Source of the DNA: an uncultured Thomasclavelia sp.
GTDB taxonomy: Bacteria; Bacillota_I; Bacilli_A; Erysipelotrichales; Coprobacillaceae
Assembly (NCBI RefSeq): GCF_944324745.1
Contig: NZ_CALUXO010000056.1
Span: 1 to 64,000 of the forward strand
Length of the DNA: 64,000 nucleotides
Reading direction: 5' to 3'
This document shows positions 37,599-47,277 of the stretch, piece after piece. How positions within the stretch are numbered: position 1 is the first letter of the stretch; each line of letters begins with the position of its first letter. The notes below the pieces were generated by a model that saw nothing but the letters and a program-made list of their open reading frames with translations, was not told the DNA's origin and ran no database searches. Both the position numbers and the translations under genes were made by a program.

Positions 37599-37624
37599 TC
37601 TTTTGATTATTCTAGTTCTATTTT
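37581..37624. terminator. Long bidirectional terminator between the 125-aa gene and asnB
   Basis: AAAATAGAACTA (37581-37592) with TAGTTCTATTTT (37613-37624) and inner AATAATC/GATTATT (37594-37600/37605-37611), loop TTTT. Confidence 0.9.
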
Positions 37625-39427
37625 AATTTGATAAATATGACCCCATAAATAGATCTGATAAAGATAGGCTAATAACTGTGGACCGGTCATTAATTGACCA
37701 AACCAGGGATATTTAAATGATTTACCACCAGTATTAATCAAATCAAGTAATTTATCATGGTTAAATAATCGTAATAGGATGTTGTCAGGATCTTTAAGGG
37801 TCCCTTTTAATAGTTCTACGATTAAATCTCGATAAATAGGGGAATGGGTTTTAGGATAGGGGTTCTTTTTACGTTTATAGATATCTTCCGGTAAAAAATC
37901 TTTAAATGCATCGCGCAACAATCCTTTTTCTTGGTCGTGGTGATACATATAATCCCAAGGGACATTATACAAATAGTTGACAAGATTTTTGTTTGCAAAG
38001 GGCACTCGAAGTTCAATTGAACTATGCATTGTTTGACTGTCAGACCGGGTCAATAATGTTTGCATAAACCATTCCATATTTAAATAAATCATCTTACGCT
38101 TATTGGAATCCATAAAACTATAATCCTGATAATCAATTTCTTGTAATGTTTGATAGTATTTATTTAAAACATATTGTTTAATATCCAGTGCTTGAACTTC
38201 ATCAGAAAATAAAGCTAAGCGCATATCAAAATCACGAATCCATGGAAATCCTTCAATCTGGTAAAGTTCTTGACGATAAAACCAGGGATAACCGCCAAAT
38301 ATTTCATCGGCACATTCGCCTGAGAGAACGACTTTATGATGATTGGCAATTTCTTTAGAAAAAAGCAAAAAGCTAGAATCAACATCAGCCATTCCCGGTG
38401 CATCACGAGCTATCAAAGCTTCTTTTAAAGCCATAACTAAATCTTTTTGTGATAAAGTTACGGTTTGATGTTTAGTATGATAGCGTTGAATCATTTCTTC
38501 AATAAAATGATCATCTCGGGTAGTTTGGTATTCATATGGTTTAAAGTATTTATCCTGGTCTTGATAATCAACACTATATGTTGCCAAATTGGAAACATAC
38601 TGACTAGCTATACCCGTAATAATTGAGGAATCTAAACCACCAGAGAGCATACAGGAAATGGGAACATCACTTAATAATTGCATTTGGATACTATGATTAA
38701 CTAATGAACGAATTTGATAAACTGTTTCTTCATAACTTTGATGGTGTTTGTTTCGTTGAAGGCTCCAATAGCGAATTATTTCACAATAATTATTAAAAAC
38801 ATTCATATAATGGCCAGGACGCAAACTATAAATGTCTTTATAAATAGTATTACCAGGTGAAACGCTCGGACCTAAACCTAATAATTCTTGTAAGCCTTGT
38901 TTATCGACAATTGCTTGATTTAAATATAATAAAATACTTTTAATTTCACTGCTAAAAATAAACAAATCGTCACGATGATAATAATATAATGGTTTGACAC
39001 CAAGTTGATCACGTGCAATAAATAAATGATCTTGATAACTAATGACAAATGCAAAGATACCATCAAGAAGATTTAAACAGCGTGGCCCATAGGCAATATA
39101 GCTTAATAGTAAAACTTCAGTATCACTTTGACTATGAAAATGATAGCCATCATTAATTAATTGCCTTTTTAGATCGTTCATATTGTAGATTTCACCATTA
39201 TAAACAATCGTATATTCAATGTTGTTAAAGGTATATTTAAATGGCTGCTTACCGCCATTTAAATCAATGATAGATAAACGACAATGACCTAATAAAGTTC
39301 GTTTTTGATTTACGATATTATAGTCATCTGGTCCTCGATGTTTTAACAATTCTAACATCTGTTTAAATTTTGGTAATTCAGCAGATAAATCGCGGTTGTA
39401 GTTATACATACATAAAATACCACACAT
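37607..39427 (-). CDS. asnB: Asparagine synthase (glutamine-hydrolysing)
   Basis: A 606-residue two-domain enzyme. After the initiator Met, Cys2 (MCGILC) is the glutaminase nucleophile; RGPDD, NGEIYN and SDTEV mark the N-terminal Ntn domain. The synthetase domain starts about residue 200 with the ATP pyrophosphatase loop CMLSGGLDSSII. The C-terminus contains ELRVPFANKNLVNY and KNPYPKTHSP. It makes asparagine from aspartate, glutamine and ATP. GAGGTG precedes ATG 39427. Divergent from the glucosidase cluster. Confidence 0.95.
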   Translation of the reverse strand: MCGILCMYNYNRDLSAELPKFKQMLELLKHRGPDDYNIVNQKRTLLGHCRLSIIDLNGGKQPFKYTFNNIEYTIVYNGEIYNMNDLKRQLINDGYHFHSQSDTEVLLLSYIAYGPRCLNLLDGIFAFVISYQDHLFIARDQLGVKPLYYYHRDDLFIFSSEIKSILLYLNQAIVDKQGLQELLGLGPSVSPGNTIYKDIYSLRPGHYMNVFNNYCEIIRYWSLQRNKHHQSYEETVYQIRSLVNHSIQMQLLSDVPISCMLSGGLDSSIITGIASQYVSNLATYSVDYQDQDKYFKPYEYQTTRDDHFIEEMIQRYHTKHQTVTLSQKDLVMALKEALIARDAPGMADVDSSFLLFSKEIANHHKVVLSGECADEIFGGYPWFYRQELYQIEGFPWIRDFDMRLALFSDEVQALDIKQYVLNKYYQTLQEIDYQDYSFMDSNKRKMIYLNMEWFMQTLLTRSDSQTMHSSIELRVPFANKNLVNYLYNVPWDYMYHHDQEKGLLRDAFKDFLPEDIYKRKKNPYPKTHSPIYRDLIVELLKGTLKDPDNILLRLFNHDKLLDLINTGGKSFKYPWFGQLMTGPQLLAYLYQIYLWGHIYQIKIELE

Positions 39428-39476
39428 AATTTCACCTCAATTATAGTTTATGTTTGATTTGAATTAATATGATTAA

Positions 39477-39496
39477 AACTGCCGTGAAATTTCACG
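39477..39496. repeat. 20-bp motif, left copy (contains 14-bp palindrome)
   Basis: AACTGCCGTGAAATTTCACG lies in the divergent asnB/glucosidase intergenic region and includes the palindrome CGTGAAATTTCACG (39483-39496). A second copy with 19/20 identity lies at 45263-45282, just past the last gene of the plus-strand cluster. A terminator would be out of place here, so this copy may be an operator or an insertion footprint. Confidence 0.55.
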
Positions 39497-39561
39497 CTAA
39501 ATGTGATATATCATTAAAACTCGATCCTGTCTCTAAGTTGGCTGATTATATTGTAATTTGA

Positions 39562-40938
<1,377 letters not shown>

Positions 40939-40947
40939 TAATGATTG

Positions 40948-40976
40948 AAGATAGTCTAGTTGACTATCTTTTATTT
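40948..40976 (+). terminator. Terminator after the GH4 gene
   Basis: AAGATAGTC (40948-40956), loop TAGTT, GACTATCTT (40962-40970), then TTATTTT. Confidence 0.88.
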
Positions 40977-41043
40977 TACGCATTAAGTTAAAATTTATTT
41001 TTTATTTGTCTAATGTTATAATATTAAAGAAACGGAGCCGATT

Positions 41044-41796
41044 ATGAAATTAGATGAATTAGTAAATAAAAATTATGAAAATCTTAATGAAAATGATCAT
41101 TATATCTGGCAATATATCACTAATCACCGCCAGGAATGTGAAAATTTGTCAATTGATAAGTTAGCCAAAAAATGCCATGTGTCCCACAGTACAATTTTAC
41201 GTTTTTCCAAGCGACTGGGGCTAAAAGGATTTGTTGAACTAAAAGTACTATTAAAAATTGATAATCAGCTTCAAGCAACTAAGCTGCAACCAGATAGTGT
41301 TTATCGAGAATATAGTAAGGTATTGCAAAATCTACAAAATAATCAATATCTGGAAATAGTACAAAAAATTTATCAAGCTAAAAATCTTTATGTTTATGGA
41401 ACAGGTGAAATTCAAGAATCAATTGCGCAGCATTTAAAAAGATCTTTTTTACGAGTAGAAAAGTTATTTTTAGATATTGATACAGCGGCGGATCTAGAAG
41501 CTTATTTGAGTTTATATGAAACAAATGATGTCTTTTTTGCAATCTCCTATAGTGGTGAAAATAAACGATTGATTGATTATATTTATCGTTTAAAAGCTAT
41601 GGGCGTGATTATTGTTACAATTGTCGCAAATTTAGATAGCACTTTAGCCCATATTAGTAACTATAGTTTGTTAATTGAAGAAGTAGAATTGACGATACCT
41701 GACAATAGTCAAGAAACTTTATTGGGAAGTGGCTTTGTAATGATAGATTTTTTATTTGCTAATTATATTGAATATGTTAAAGGGGTGCAAAGATGA
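41044..41796 (+). CDS. RpiR-family regulator 1 of tandem pair
   Basis: A 250-residue regulator: N-terminal HTH_6 domain (about 1-75; IDKLAKKCHVSHSTILRFSKRLGLKGF) and C-terminal SIS domain (about 105-235; LYVYGTGEIQESIA, FFAISYSGENKRLI). TATAAT at 41017-41022 is a likely -10. The stop overlaps the start of a second RpiR gene by four bases. Most likely it senses a sugar phosphate made from the neighbouring GH4 pathway. Confidence 0.88.
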   Translation: MKLDELVNKNYENLNENDHYIWQYITNHRQECENLSIDKLAKKCHVSHSTILRFSKRLGLKGFVELKVLLKIDNQLQATKLQPDSVYREYSKVLQNLQNNQYLEIVQKIYQAKNLYVYGTGEIQESIAQHLKRSFLRVEKLFLDIDTAADLEAYLSLYETNDVFFAISYSGENKRLIDYIYRLKAMGVIIVTIVANLDSTLAHISNYSLLIEEVELTIPDNSQETLLGSGFVMIDFLFANYIEYVKGVQR

Positions 41797-42587
41797 TCTT
41801 ATTAGAAGATTTAGTCAAAGAAAAATATCATGAATTAAATGAAAATGAATTGTATATTTGGCAATATATCTTACATCATAAAAAAGAAACCCAAAAAATG
41901 TCGATTCAAGAATTGGCACAACGTTGCAATGTTTCGCGTACAAGTATTTTACGTTTTGCCCAAAAGTTAGGATTAGATGGTTTTAGTGAATTAAAAGTAT
42001 ATTTGAAATTAGAATTAAGTCAGAAATTTTCTTTCGATTCCCGAGAAATTGATGAAGTATATTATTCGTTTAATAGTACGATGAAAATGATGATGGAAAG
42101 AGATTTAACTAAAATCTTGGAAATGATCCACCAGGCAAAAAGAATTTTTGTTTATGGAACAGGTATTGTTCAAAAGAATATGGCCCGAGAACTAAGACGG
42201 GAGTTTATTTATACTAATAAGGTCTTTCATTTGGTTGGCAGTGGCGATGAAATTGAAGTAACGTTGAAGAATGCAACTTCTAATGATTTATTCATGATTG
42301 TTTCCTTGTCTGGTGATAATGAAACAGCAGTGACTTTAGCTAAAACTTTAAATACTTTGAATATCCCTTTAATTGCTATAGCCCGCGATGGCAATACGTT
42401 ATTATCAAAATACTGTGAAGATATGATTACTTTTCGTTATAAGGAATTTCGTTTAGGAAATCAAAATGCGTTTTTTGGGGGAACGGGACATTTTTTCTTA
42501 ATTACAGATTTTTTATTTTTACGGTATTTAGAATTTTTACAAGAAAAAGAAAATAATTTAGAGGGTGGGGATGATCTTGAAAATTAA
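41793..42587 (+). CDS. RpiR-family regulator 2 of tandem pair
   Basis: A 264-residue paralogue of the preceding regulator with the same order of domains and near-identical landmark segments (LNENELYIWQYI, CNVSRTSILRFAQKLGLDGFSELKVYLKLE, FVYGTGIVQKNMA, FMIVSLSGDNETAV). ATGA overlap with regulator 1 and 17-bp overlap with the LacI gene show one tight operon. The two probably arose by local duplication; they may form heteromers or respond to different phosphosugars. Confidence 0.88.
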   Translation: MILLEDLVKEKYHELNENELYIWQYILHHKKETQKMSIQELAQRCNVSRTSILRFAQKLGLDGFSELKVYLKLELSQKFSFDSREIDEVYYSFNSTMKMMMERDLTKILEMIHQAKRIFVYGTGIVQKNMARELRREFIYTNKVFHLVGSGDEIEVTLKNATSNDLFMIVSLSGDNETAVTLAKTLNTLNIPLIAIARDGNTLLSKYCEDMITFRYKEFRLGNQNAFFGGTGHFFLITDFLFLRYLEFLQEKENNLEGGDDLEN

Positions 42588-43557
42588 AGCAGCACAAATT
42601 GCACGAGATTTAGGGTTATCAAAAGCAACTGTTTCGCTGGCTTTAAATGATAAACCTGGTGTCAGTCAAGAAACGAAAGAATTAATTTTTGATTATATTA
42701 AACGAATTGAAAATGGTGAAATTATTAATAGTAATAGTCTAATTAAAATTGTCAATTATTCTAAAAAGACTAATACGCATAGTAATGAAGTTGATCTTTG
42801 GAGCGGGGTTTTAAATGCTTTTGCCCTAGAAGCTAAGAAAGATGGCTTTACTTTAGGTATTGATTATATTAATGATGATGATCAAATAAATAAGCTGGTT
42901 TTAGAGTGTAATCAGGCTAATGTTGCAGGTGTAATTGTTTTTGCTAATGAACTAGATGAAGATAAGGCAAATCTATTTAAGAAAATAAATAAACCGCTGG
43001 TATTTTATGATAATGATTTTAATGATGATCGATATAGTTATGTAATGGTTGATAATTATCGGGGTTTAGAAAAAATAATTTTATTGATTAAAGAAAAAGG
43101 CTTTTCAAATATTGCTTATTTAGCTAATAGTGATATGAATTTTAATTTTAATCAAAGACGAATGGCTTTTAATGCTTTATTGCAAAAGTATGATTTAAAT
43201 GGAAAAATTTTTGTAACTGGTAATGATGTTGCCAGCAGTTATCAGATAATTAAAAGTAATCTTAAAAATTCATTATATCCTCCAGTATTAATTTGTGAAA
43301 ATTATCAGGTTTCTATTGGGGCGATAAAGGCAATTGAAGAATTAAAATTGATTTTTAAGCAGGATGTAAGTTTGATTGGTATTGATGAAATTCCAGATTA
43401 TTTTTGTTATGGTAAACATTTGACAGCTTTAAAAATACCTCATGATCAAAGGGCTTATCTGGCAATGACATTATTAAAAAAGGAAATTGAAAAAAAGTCT
43501 GAAGATAAATTTCGTATTTATGGAATCTGTAAAATAATCGAAGGTGATACGTTGTAG
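42571..43557 (+). CDS. LacI-family transcription regulator
   Basis: A 328-residue regulator with an N-terminal LacI helix-turn-helix (KAAQIARDLGLSKATVSLALNDKPGVS) and a periplasmic-binding-like effector domain (about 60-325; VIVFANELD, YVMVDNYRG, SLIGIDEIPDYF). GAGGG inside the upstream gene precedes ATG 42571; a TTG at 42577 is an alternative start. It closes the regulator operon and stands just before the DUF1593 lipoprotein gene, whose promoter carries a CRE-like site that this protein or CcpA could bind. Confidence 0.87.
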   Translation: MILKIKAAQIARDLGLSKATVSLALNDKPGVSQETKELIFDYIKRIENGEIINSNSLIKIVNYSKKTNTHSNEVDLWSGVLNAFALEAKKDGFTLGIDYINDDDQINKLVLECNQANVAGVIVFANELDEDKANLFKKINKPLVFYDNDFNDDRYSYVMVDNYRGLEKIILLIKEKGFSNIAYLANSDMNFNFNQRRMAFNALLQKYDLNGKIFVTGNDVASSYQIIKSNLKNSLYPPVLICENYQVSIGAIKAIEELKLIFKQDVSLIGIDEIPDYFCYGKHLTALKIPHDQRAYLAMTLLKKEIEKKSEDKFRIYGICKIIEGDTL

Positions 43558-43585
43558 TAATATTGATATATTACTACTTTTTTTT
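43554..43585 (+). terminator. Terminator of the regulator operon
   Basis: GTAGTAATAT (43554-43563), loop TGAT, ATATTACTAC (43568-43577), then eight T's. The lacI-type stop codon is inside the stem. Confidence 0.92.
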
Positions 43586-43599
43586 GTAAATATTTTTAT

Positions 43600-43636
43600 T
43601 GAAAGGGTTTACAAACAAATTTAAATAGTTTATTAT
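43600..43636 (+). promoter_or_regulatory. Sigma-A promoter with overlapping CRE-like site
   Basis: TTTACA (-35, 43608-43613), 17-bp spacer, TATTAT (-10, 43631-43636). TGAAAGGGTTTACA (43600-43613) fits the CcpA/LacI-type consensus TGWAARCGYTWNCA at 13 of 14 positions and covers the -35, so repression by CcpA or by the adjacent LacI protein is likely. Confidence 0.65.
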
Positions 43637-43687
43637 TTGTTTATAAAAGTTTAAAAAATAAACAAAAATAAACAAAAGGAGAAAGAG

Positions 43688-45256
43688 ATGAAATTAAAAG
43701 GATTGAAAAAAATTGGGTTGATTTTATGCCTGCTAACACTAGTAGTTGGATGCTCTTCTAGTGGTGGAGGTGAAAATACAGTTGTGAAGCAAACAAAACA
43801 AGAAAAAGCCCGGACAGTAATTACGACCGATGGTGAAGTTGATGATATGAACTCAGTTATTCGTGCGCTATTATATTCAAATGATATGGATATTAGTGGT
43901 ATTGTTCTAACTAGTTCTATGTATCATTATGCTGGTGATGCAGATAAAGGTATTGAACCATTTAGATGGACGGGTACTGACTGGATTTTTGATTTTTTAG
44001 ATGATTATGAAGCAGTATATGATAACTTAAAAGCTCATGATGATGAATATCCTGAACCAGATTATTTAAGATCAGTTACTAAAATTGGAAATATTACTAA
44101 CCAAGGTGAAATGGATGAAGTAACTGAAGGTTCACAGTTTTTAAAAGATTTATTTTTAGATGATGACGAAAGGACATTATACGTTCAAACTTGGGGTGGA
44201 ACTAATACGACCGCTCGAGCTTTAAAATCAATTGAAGAAGAATATTCTAATAGTGATGAATGGGAAGAAATTCAACAAAAAATCAATGATAAGCTAGTTC
44301 TTTATATTATTTTAGATCAAGATGCTAGTTATAATGATTATATTGCTAAAAACTGGCCAGATATTGAAGTAATCAATGATCGTAGTAATTTTTGGCATTT
44401 TGCTTATGCCTGGCAAATGCATAGTGATGAATTAAATGAAACATTAAAAGCCAGCTGGTGCTATGAAAACCTTGTAAAAGATAAAGGACCGTTAATGGAA
44501 AATTATGCGCTGATGGGTGATGGTAAAATTATCGAGGGTGAAAACTACGAAGAACTTCGTGGAACTCAAGATTATTTAGCTAATAATCCTAACTATCAAC
44601 AATACGATTTTATTTCTGAAGGAGACTCACCATCATTTTTATATTTGATTGATACAGGGCTACGTAGTTTAGAAAATCCAAGCTATGGTGGCTGGGGAGG
44701 TCGTTTTGGTGAAGACGGTATTAATTCAGTCTTAGATTTTAATCCTTATTCTAACGAATATGAAGCGCAATATAGTTTAAGTCGCTGGTTTACTGATCTT
44801 CAAAACGATTTTGCTGCAAGAGTAGATTGGTGTTTAACTGCTGATGAATCAGCTGTAAATCATGCTCCTAGTGTTAGCGTTGAAGAAGGAATTGATATTG
44901 AAGCTAGTGCTGGTGAAGAAGTAACTTTAACAGCAGTTGGTCAAGATCAAGACGATGATAACTTAACATATCGCTGGTGGCGTTATTTTGAAGCTGATAC
45001 TTATCAAGATAGTAAAATCACCACTGAAGAGGCGGTTCAAGATCTAGGTGGAATGCAAATTGATATTACTCGTCAATTAGGTGTCGATGAAAAAACGGAT
45101 ACAATTAAAATTACTAATGCTAATGCAGCTAAGATGACATTTACAGTTCCTGAAGATGCTAAAAGTGGTGATACAATTCATATGATCGTTGAGGTTCAAG
45201 ACGATGGGGCTTATCAGTTAAAACATTATCAAAGAGTTATTATTACAGTAAAATAA
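43688..45256 (+). CDS. DUF1593 nucleoside-hydrolase-like lipoprotein
   Basis: A 522-residue surface lipoprotein. A lipobox, LVVGC, gives lipidation at Cys22. Residues about 38-385 form a DUF1593 domain, which shares the nucleoside-hydrolase fold: VITTDGEVDDMNS is the metal-binding start. A C-terminal Ig-like DUF1593 partner (about 395-520; LTAVGQDQDDDNLTYRWW) follows. Family members occur in polysaccharide loci and have been called cellulose-binding, but the substrate is unclear. AAAGGAG precedes ATG 43688. Confidence 0.82.
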   Translation: MKLKGLKKIGLILCLLTLVVGCSSSGGGENTVVKQTKQEKARTVITTDGEVDDMNSVIRALLYSNDMDISGIVLTSSMYHYAGDADKGIEPFRWTGTDWIFDFLDDYEAVYDNLKAHDDEYPEPDYLRSVTKIGNITNQGEMDEVTEGSQFLKDLFLDDDERTLYVQTWGGTNTTARALKSIEEEYSNSDEWEEIQQKINDKLVLYIILDQDASYNDYIAKNWPDIEVINDRSNFWHFAYAWQMHSDELNETLKASWCYENLVKDKGPLMENYALMGDGKIIEGENYEELRGTQDYLANNPNYQQYDFISEGDSPSFLYLIDTGLRSLENPSYGGWGGRFGEDGINSVLDFNPYSNEYEAQYSLSRWFTDLQNDFAARVDWCLTADESAVNHAPSVSVEEGIDIEASAGEEVTLTAVGQDQDDDNLTYRWWRYFEADTYQDSKITTEEAVQDLGGMQIDITRQLGVDEKTDTIKITNANAAKMTFTVPEDAKSGDTIHMIVEVQDDGAYQLKHYQRVIITVK

Positions 45257-45260
45257 AAAG

Positions 45261-45293
45261 ATAACTGCCGTGAATTTTCACGACAGTTATTTT
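45261..45293. terminator. Bidirectional terminator; right copy of the 20-bp motif
   Basis: AACTG-CGTGAA (45263-45267/45269-45274) pairs with TTCACG-CAGTT (45277-45282/45284-45288), flanked by A and T tracts; it separates the convergent DUF1593 and SPFH genes. Bases 45263-45282 match 39477-39496 at 19 of 20 positions. Confidence 0.85.
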
Positions 45294-46214
45294 CTATTCT
45301 TGGTTTTCAGTTTTGTCATCAACTACAAGTTCTTTTAATGAGCTAGCTAAACCAGCCAATCCTTGAATTTCGCTAGGAATAATAATCTTAGTGGCATTTC
45401 CTTTAGCTAATTCTTCTAATGCTTTAAATCCTTGTAAAGTTACATAAGCATTTTCAGGTTTTGCATCATTGATATAACGAATCCCTTTTGCTTGAGCTTC
45501 ATATACTAATCGTAAAGCTTCAGCTTCACCTTCAGCAATAGCAATTTTTGCTTCTTTATCCGCAGTAGCTCTTAAGATCATTGCTTCTTTATCACCTTCG
45601 GCATTTAAGATGGCTGCAGTCTTTTTACCTTCGGCTTGTAAGATAGCTTCACGTCTTTCACGTTCTGCCCGCATTTGTTTTTCCATTGCTTCTTGAATAT
45701 CTCGTGGTGGAATGATGTTTTTAACTTCAACACGATGAACTTTGATTCCCCATGGATCAGTTGCATCATCTAGAATACTGCGCATTCTCGAATTGATGAT
45801 GTCTCTTGATGTCAGTGTTTCATCTAATTCTAAATCACCGATGATATTTCTTAATGTAGTTGCAGTTAAATTTTCAATTGCATTAATAGGACGATCAACA
45901 CCATAAGTAAATAACTTAGGATCAGTGATCTGATAGTAAACAACAGTATCAATTTGCATAGTAACGTTGTCTTTAGTGATAACTGGTTGTGGTGCGAAAT
46001 CTACAACATGCTCTTTAAGTGAAACTTTATTAACCACGCGATCAAAAAATGGAATTAAAATGTGCAAACCAACATTACAAGTACGGTTATAAGCACCAAT
46101 TCTTTCAACAACATAAGCTTTAGATTGTGGTACGATTCTAATTGTTGTTGCAATAATAATGATAACCAGAATTGTGAAAATTCCCCATAATACATATACA
46201 AATAAATTATCCAT
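45294..46214 (-). CDS. SPFH/stomatin-like band 7 protein
   Basis: A 306-residue membrane-anchored scaffold: one N-terminal helix (about 4-24), the SPFH domain (about 25-185; VPQSKAYVVERIGAYNRT, VSLKEHVVDF), and an Ala/Glu-rich coiled coil (about 185-260) with repeated EG-A units. Such proteins organise membrane microdomains. The adjacent nfeD-like gene (16-bp gap) gives the usual SPFH-NfeD pair. GGGAG precedes ATG 46214. Confidence 0.92.
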   Translation of the reverse strand: MDNLFVYVLWGIFTILVIIIIATTIRIVPQSKAYVVERIGAYNRTCNVGLHILIPFFDRVVNKVSLKEHVVDFAPQPVITKDNVTMQIDTVVYYQITDPKLFTYGVDRPINAIENLTATTLRNIIGDLELDETLTSRDIINSRMRSILDDATDPWGIKVHRVEVKNIIPPRDIQEAMEKQMRAERERREAILQAEGKKTAAILNAEGDKEAMILRATADKEAKIAIAEGEAEALRLVYEAQAKGIRYINDAKPENAYVTLQGFKALEELAKGNATKIIIPSEIQGLAGLASSLKELVVDDKTENQE

Positions 46215-46230
46215 AATTATCTCCCTTGCT

Positions 46231-46656
46231 CTATTCTTCTAATTTTCTAACAACCAGGTGGGCTCCTTCAATAGCCATAATTTCACAATACTCACCTTTA
46301 TTAATTACCGTATTATCCAGACTAGTTGCAGCCCAAGAAGTAGACATTACTTGTACTTCTCCTTTGTTGTCGGCGGTAATCGTCTTAGTTACCAGTCCAT
46401 GTTTCCCGATTACTCGATCAACATTAGTTTTTTCGATGTTAGTCCGTAAGTATTTTTTGGCAGTTGGTCTAACAACAATAATAGTTACTAAAGTAACCAG
46501 GACAAATAGGACAATTTGGATAGTTTGACTGGCGCTTAGTAGACAAGCAATAAGCGCTACGATTCCACCAGCTGCAAACCATACGCTAACTAGATCAGCT
46601 GTAATGATTTCAACTATCGAGGCGATTATTGTAATTGCTAACCAGATAGGTATCAT
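46231..46656 (-). CDS. NfeD-family membrane protein (short form)
   Basis: A 141-residue protein with two to three N-terminal membrane segments (about 2-70) and a C-terminal OB-fold (about 80-140; VIGKHGLVTKTI, NKGEYCEIMAIEGAHLVV). It is the short type without protease domain and partners the SPFH protein encoded next. AAAGGAGGGGG ribosome site. Confidence 0.9.
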   Translation of the reverse strand: MIPIWLAITIIASIVEIITADLVSVWFAAGGIVALIACLLSASQTIQIVLFVLVTLVTIIVVRPTAKKYLRTNIEKTNVDRVIGKHGLVTKTITADNKGEVQVMSTSWAATSLDNTVINKGEYCEIMAIEGAHLVVRKLEE

Positions 46657-46671
46657 AAAATCCCCCTCCTT

Positions 46672-47037
46672 TTAGAGATTGACTAATAGAATTTGATGAA
46701 CAACATCAAATTTAGCACCAAATTTAACACATTTGTTGTTTTCTAAATCAAAGTTGTATTCTGTAGCTAGTTCACTAATAAAATTTTTGTTGGAAATCCT
46801 GCCATAACTTTTTCCAATTGAGATTCGATGTAATTGATCTTCAGGGTAAATATGCTCGTTTAATTCTTTTTTTCCAACGGGCTTAATACCTAAAACTTTA
46901 TTTTTTCGATCAATTCCTAATAAAACGTAATCGACATCTTCAAAATGACGACAAGCGGCTTTATTTAGGGTGATATTGGTACTATAAATTGTTATAGTTT
47001 TTTTTGCGATATCGTTAGTTGACCATTCAAATTCCAT
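46672..47037 (-). CDS. Uncharacterised protein leading the SPFH operon
   Basis: A 121-residue soluble protein. AAAGGATG lies six bases before ATG 47037, so the longer frame to 47088 (an Ile/Asn-rich extension) is not used. It is 15 bases upstream of nfeD, likely cotranscribed. The pattern DYVLLGIDRKNKVLGIKPV and the final VHQILLVNL suggest a compact beta-rich fold. No family recognised. Confidence 0.65.
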   Translation of the reverse strand: MEFEWSTNDIAKKTITIYSTNITLNKAACRHFEDVDYVLLGIDRKNKVLGIKPVGKKELNEHIYPEDQLHRISIGKSYGRISNKNFISELATEYNFDLENNKCVKFGAKFDVVHQILLVNL

Positions 47038-47210
47038 AAGTATCATCCTTTCTATAATTATTATATTATAAATATTATTTTTATTCAATATGATTATAAA
47101 ACAAAAATAATAATATATATTTTTATACTATATCATATCTCTTTAAGCATCTAAATAAAAATGCTTGAAAGAATAGGTCGGTATTTTAATTAAAACAAGC
47201 CAATAATAAA

Positions 47211-47247
47211 GAAAGCGCTTTACATATTTTATAGATAGGTATATAAT
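47211..47247 (+). promoter_or_regulatory. Sigma-A promoter with CRE-like core for the giant glycosidase
   Basis: TTTACA (-35, 47219-47224), 17-bp spacer, TATAAT (-10, 47242-47247). GAAAGCGCTTTA (47211-47222) is a symmetric CRE-like core over the -35. A further GGTATA/TATACC inverted repeat surrounds the -10. The architecture mirrors the DUF1593 promoter at 43600-43636. Confidence 0.65.
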
Positions 47248-47277
47248 TTATTTATACCAATAAATTGGAGGGATAAA

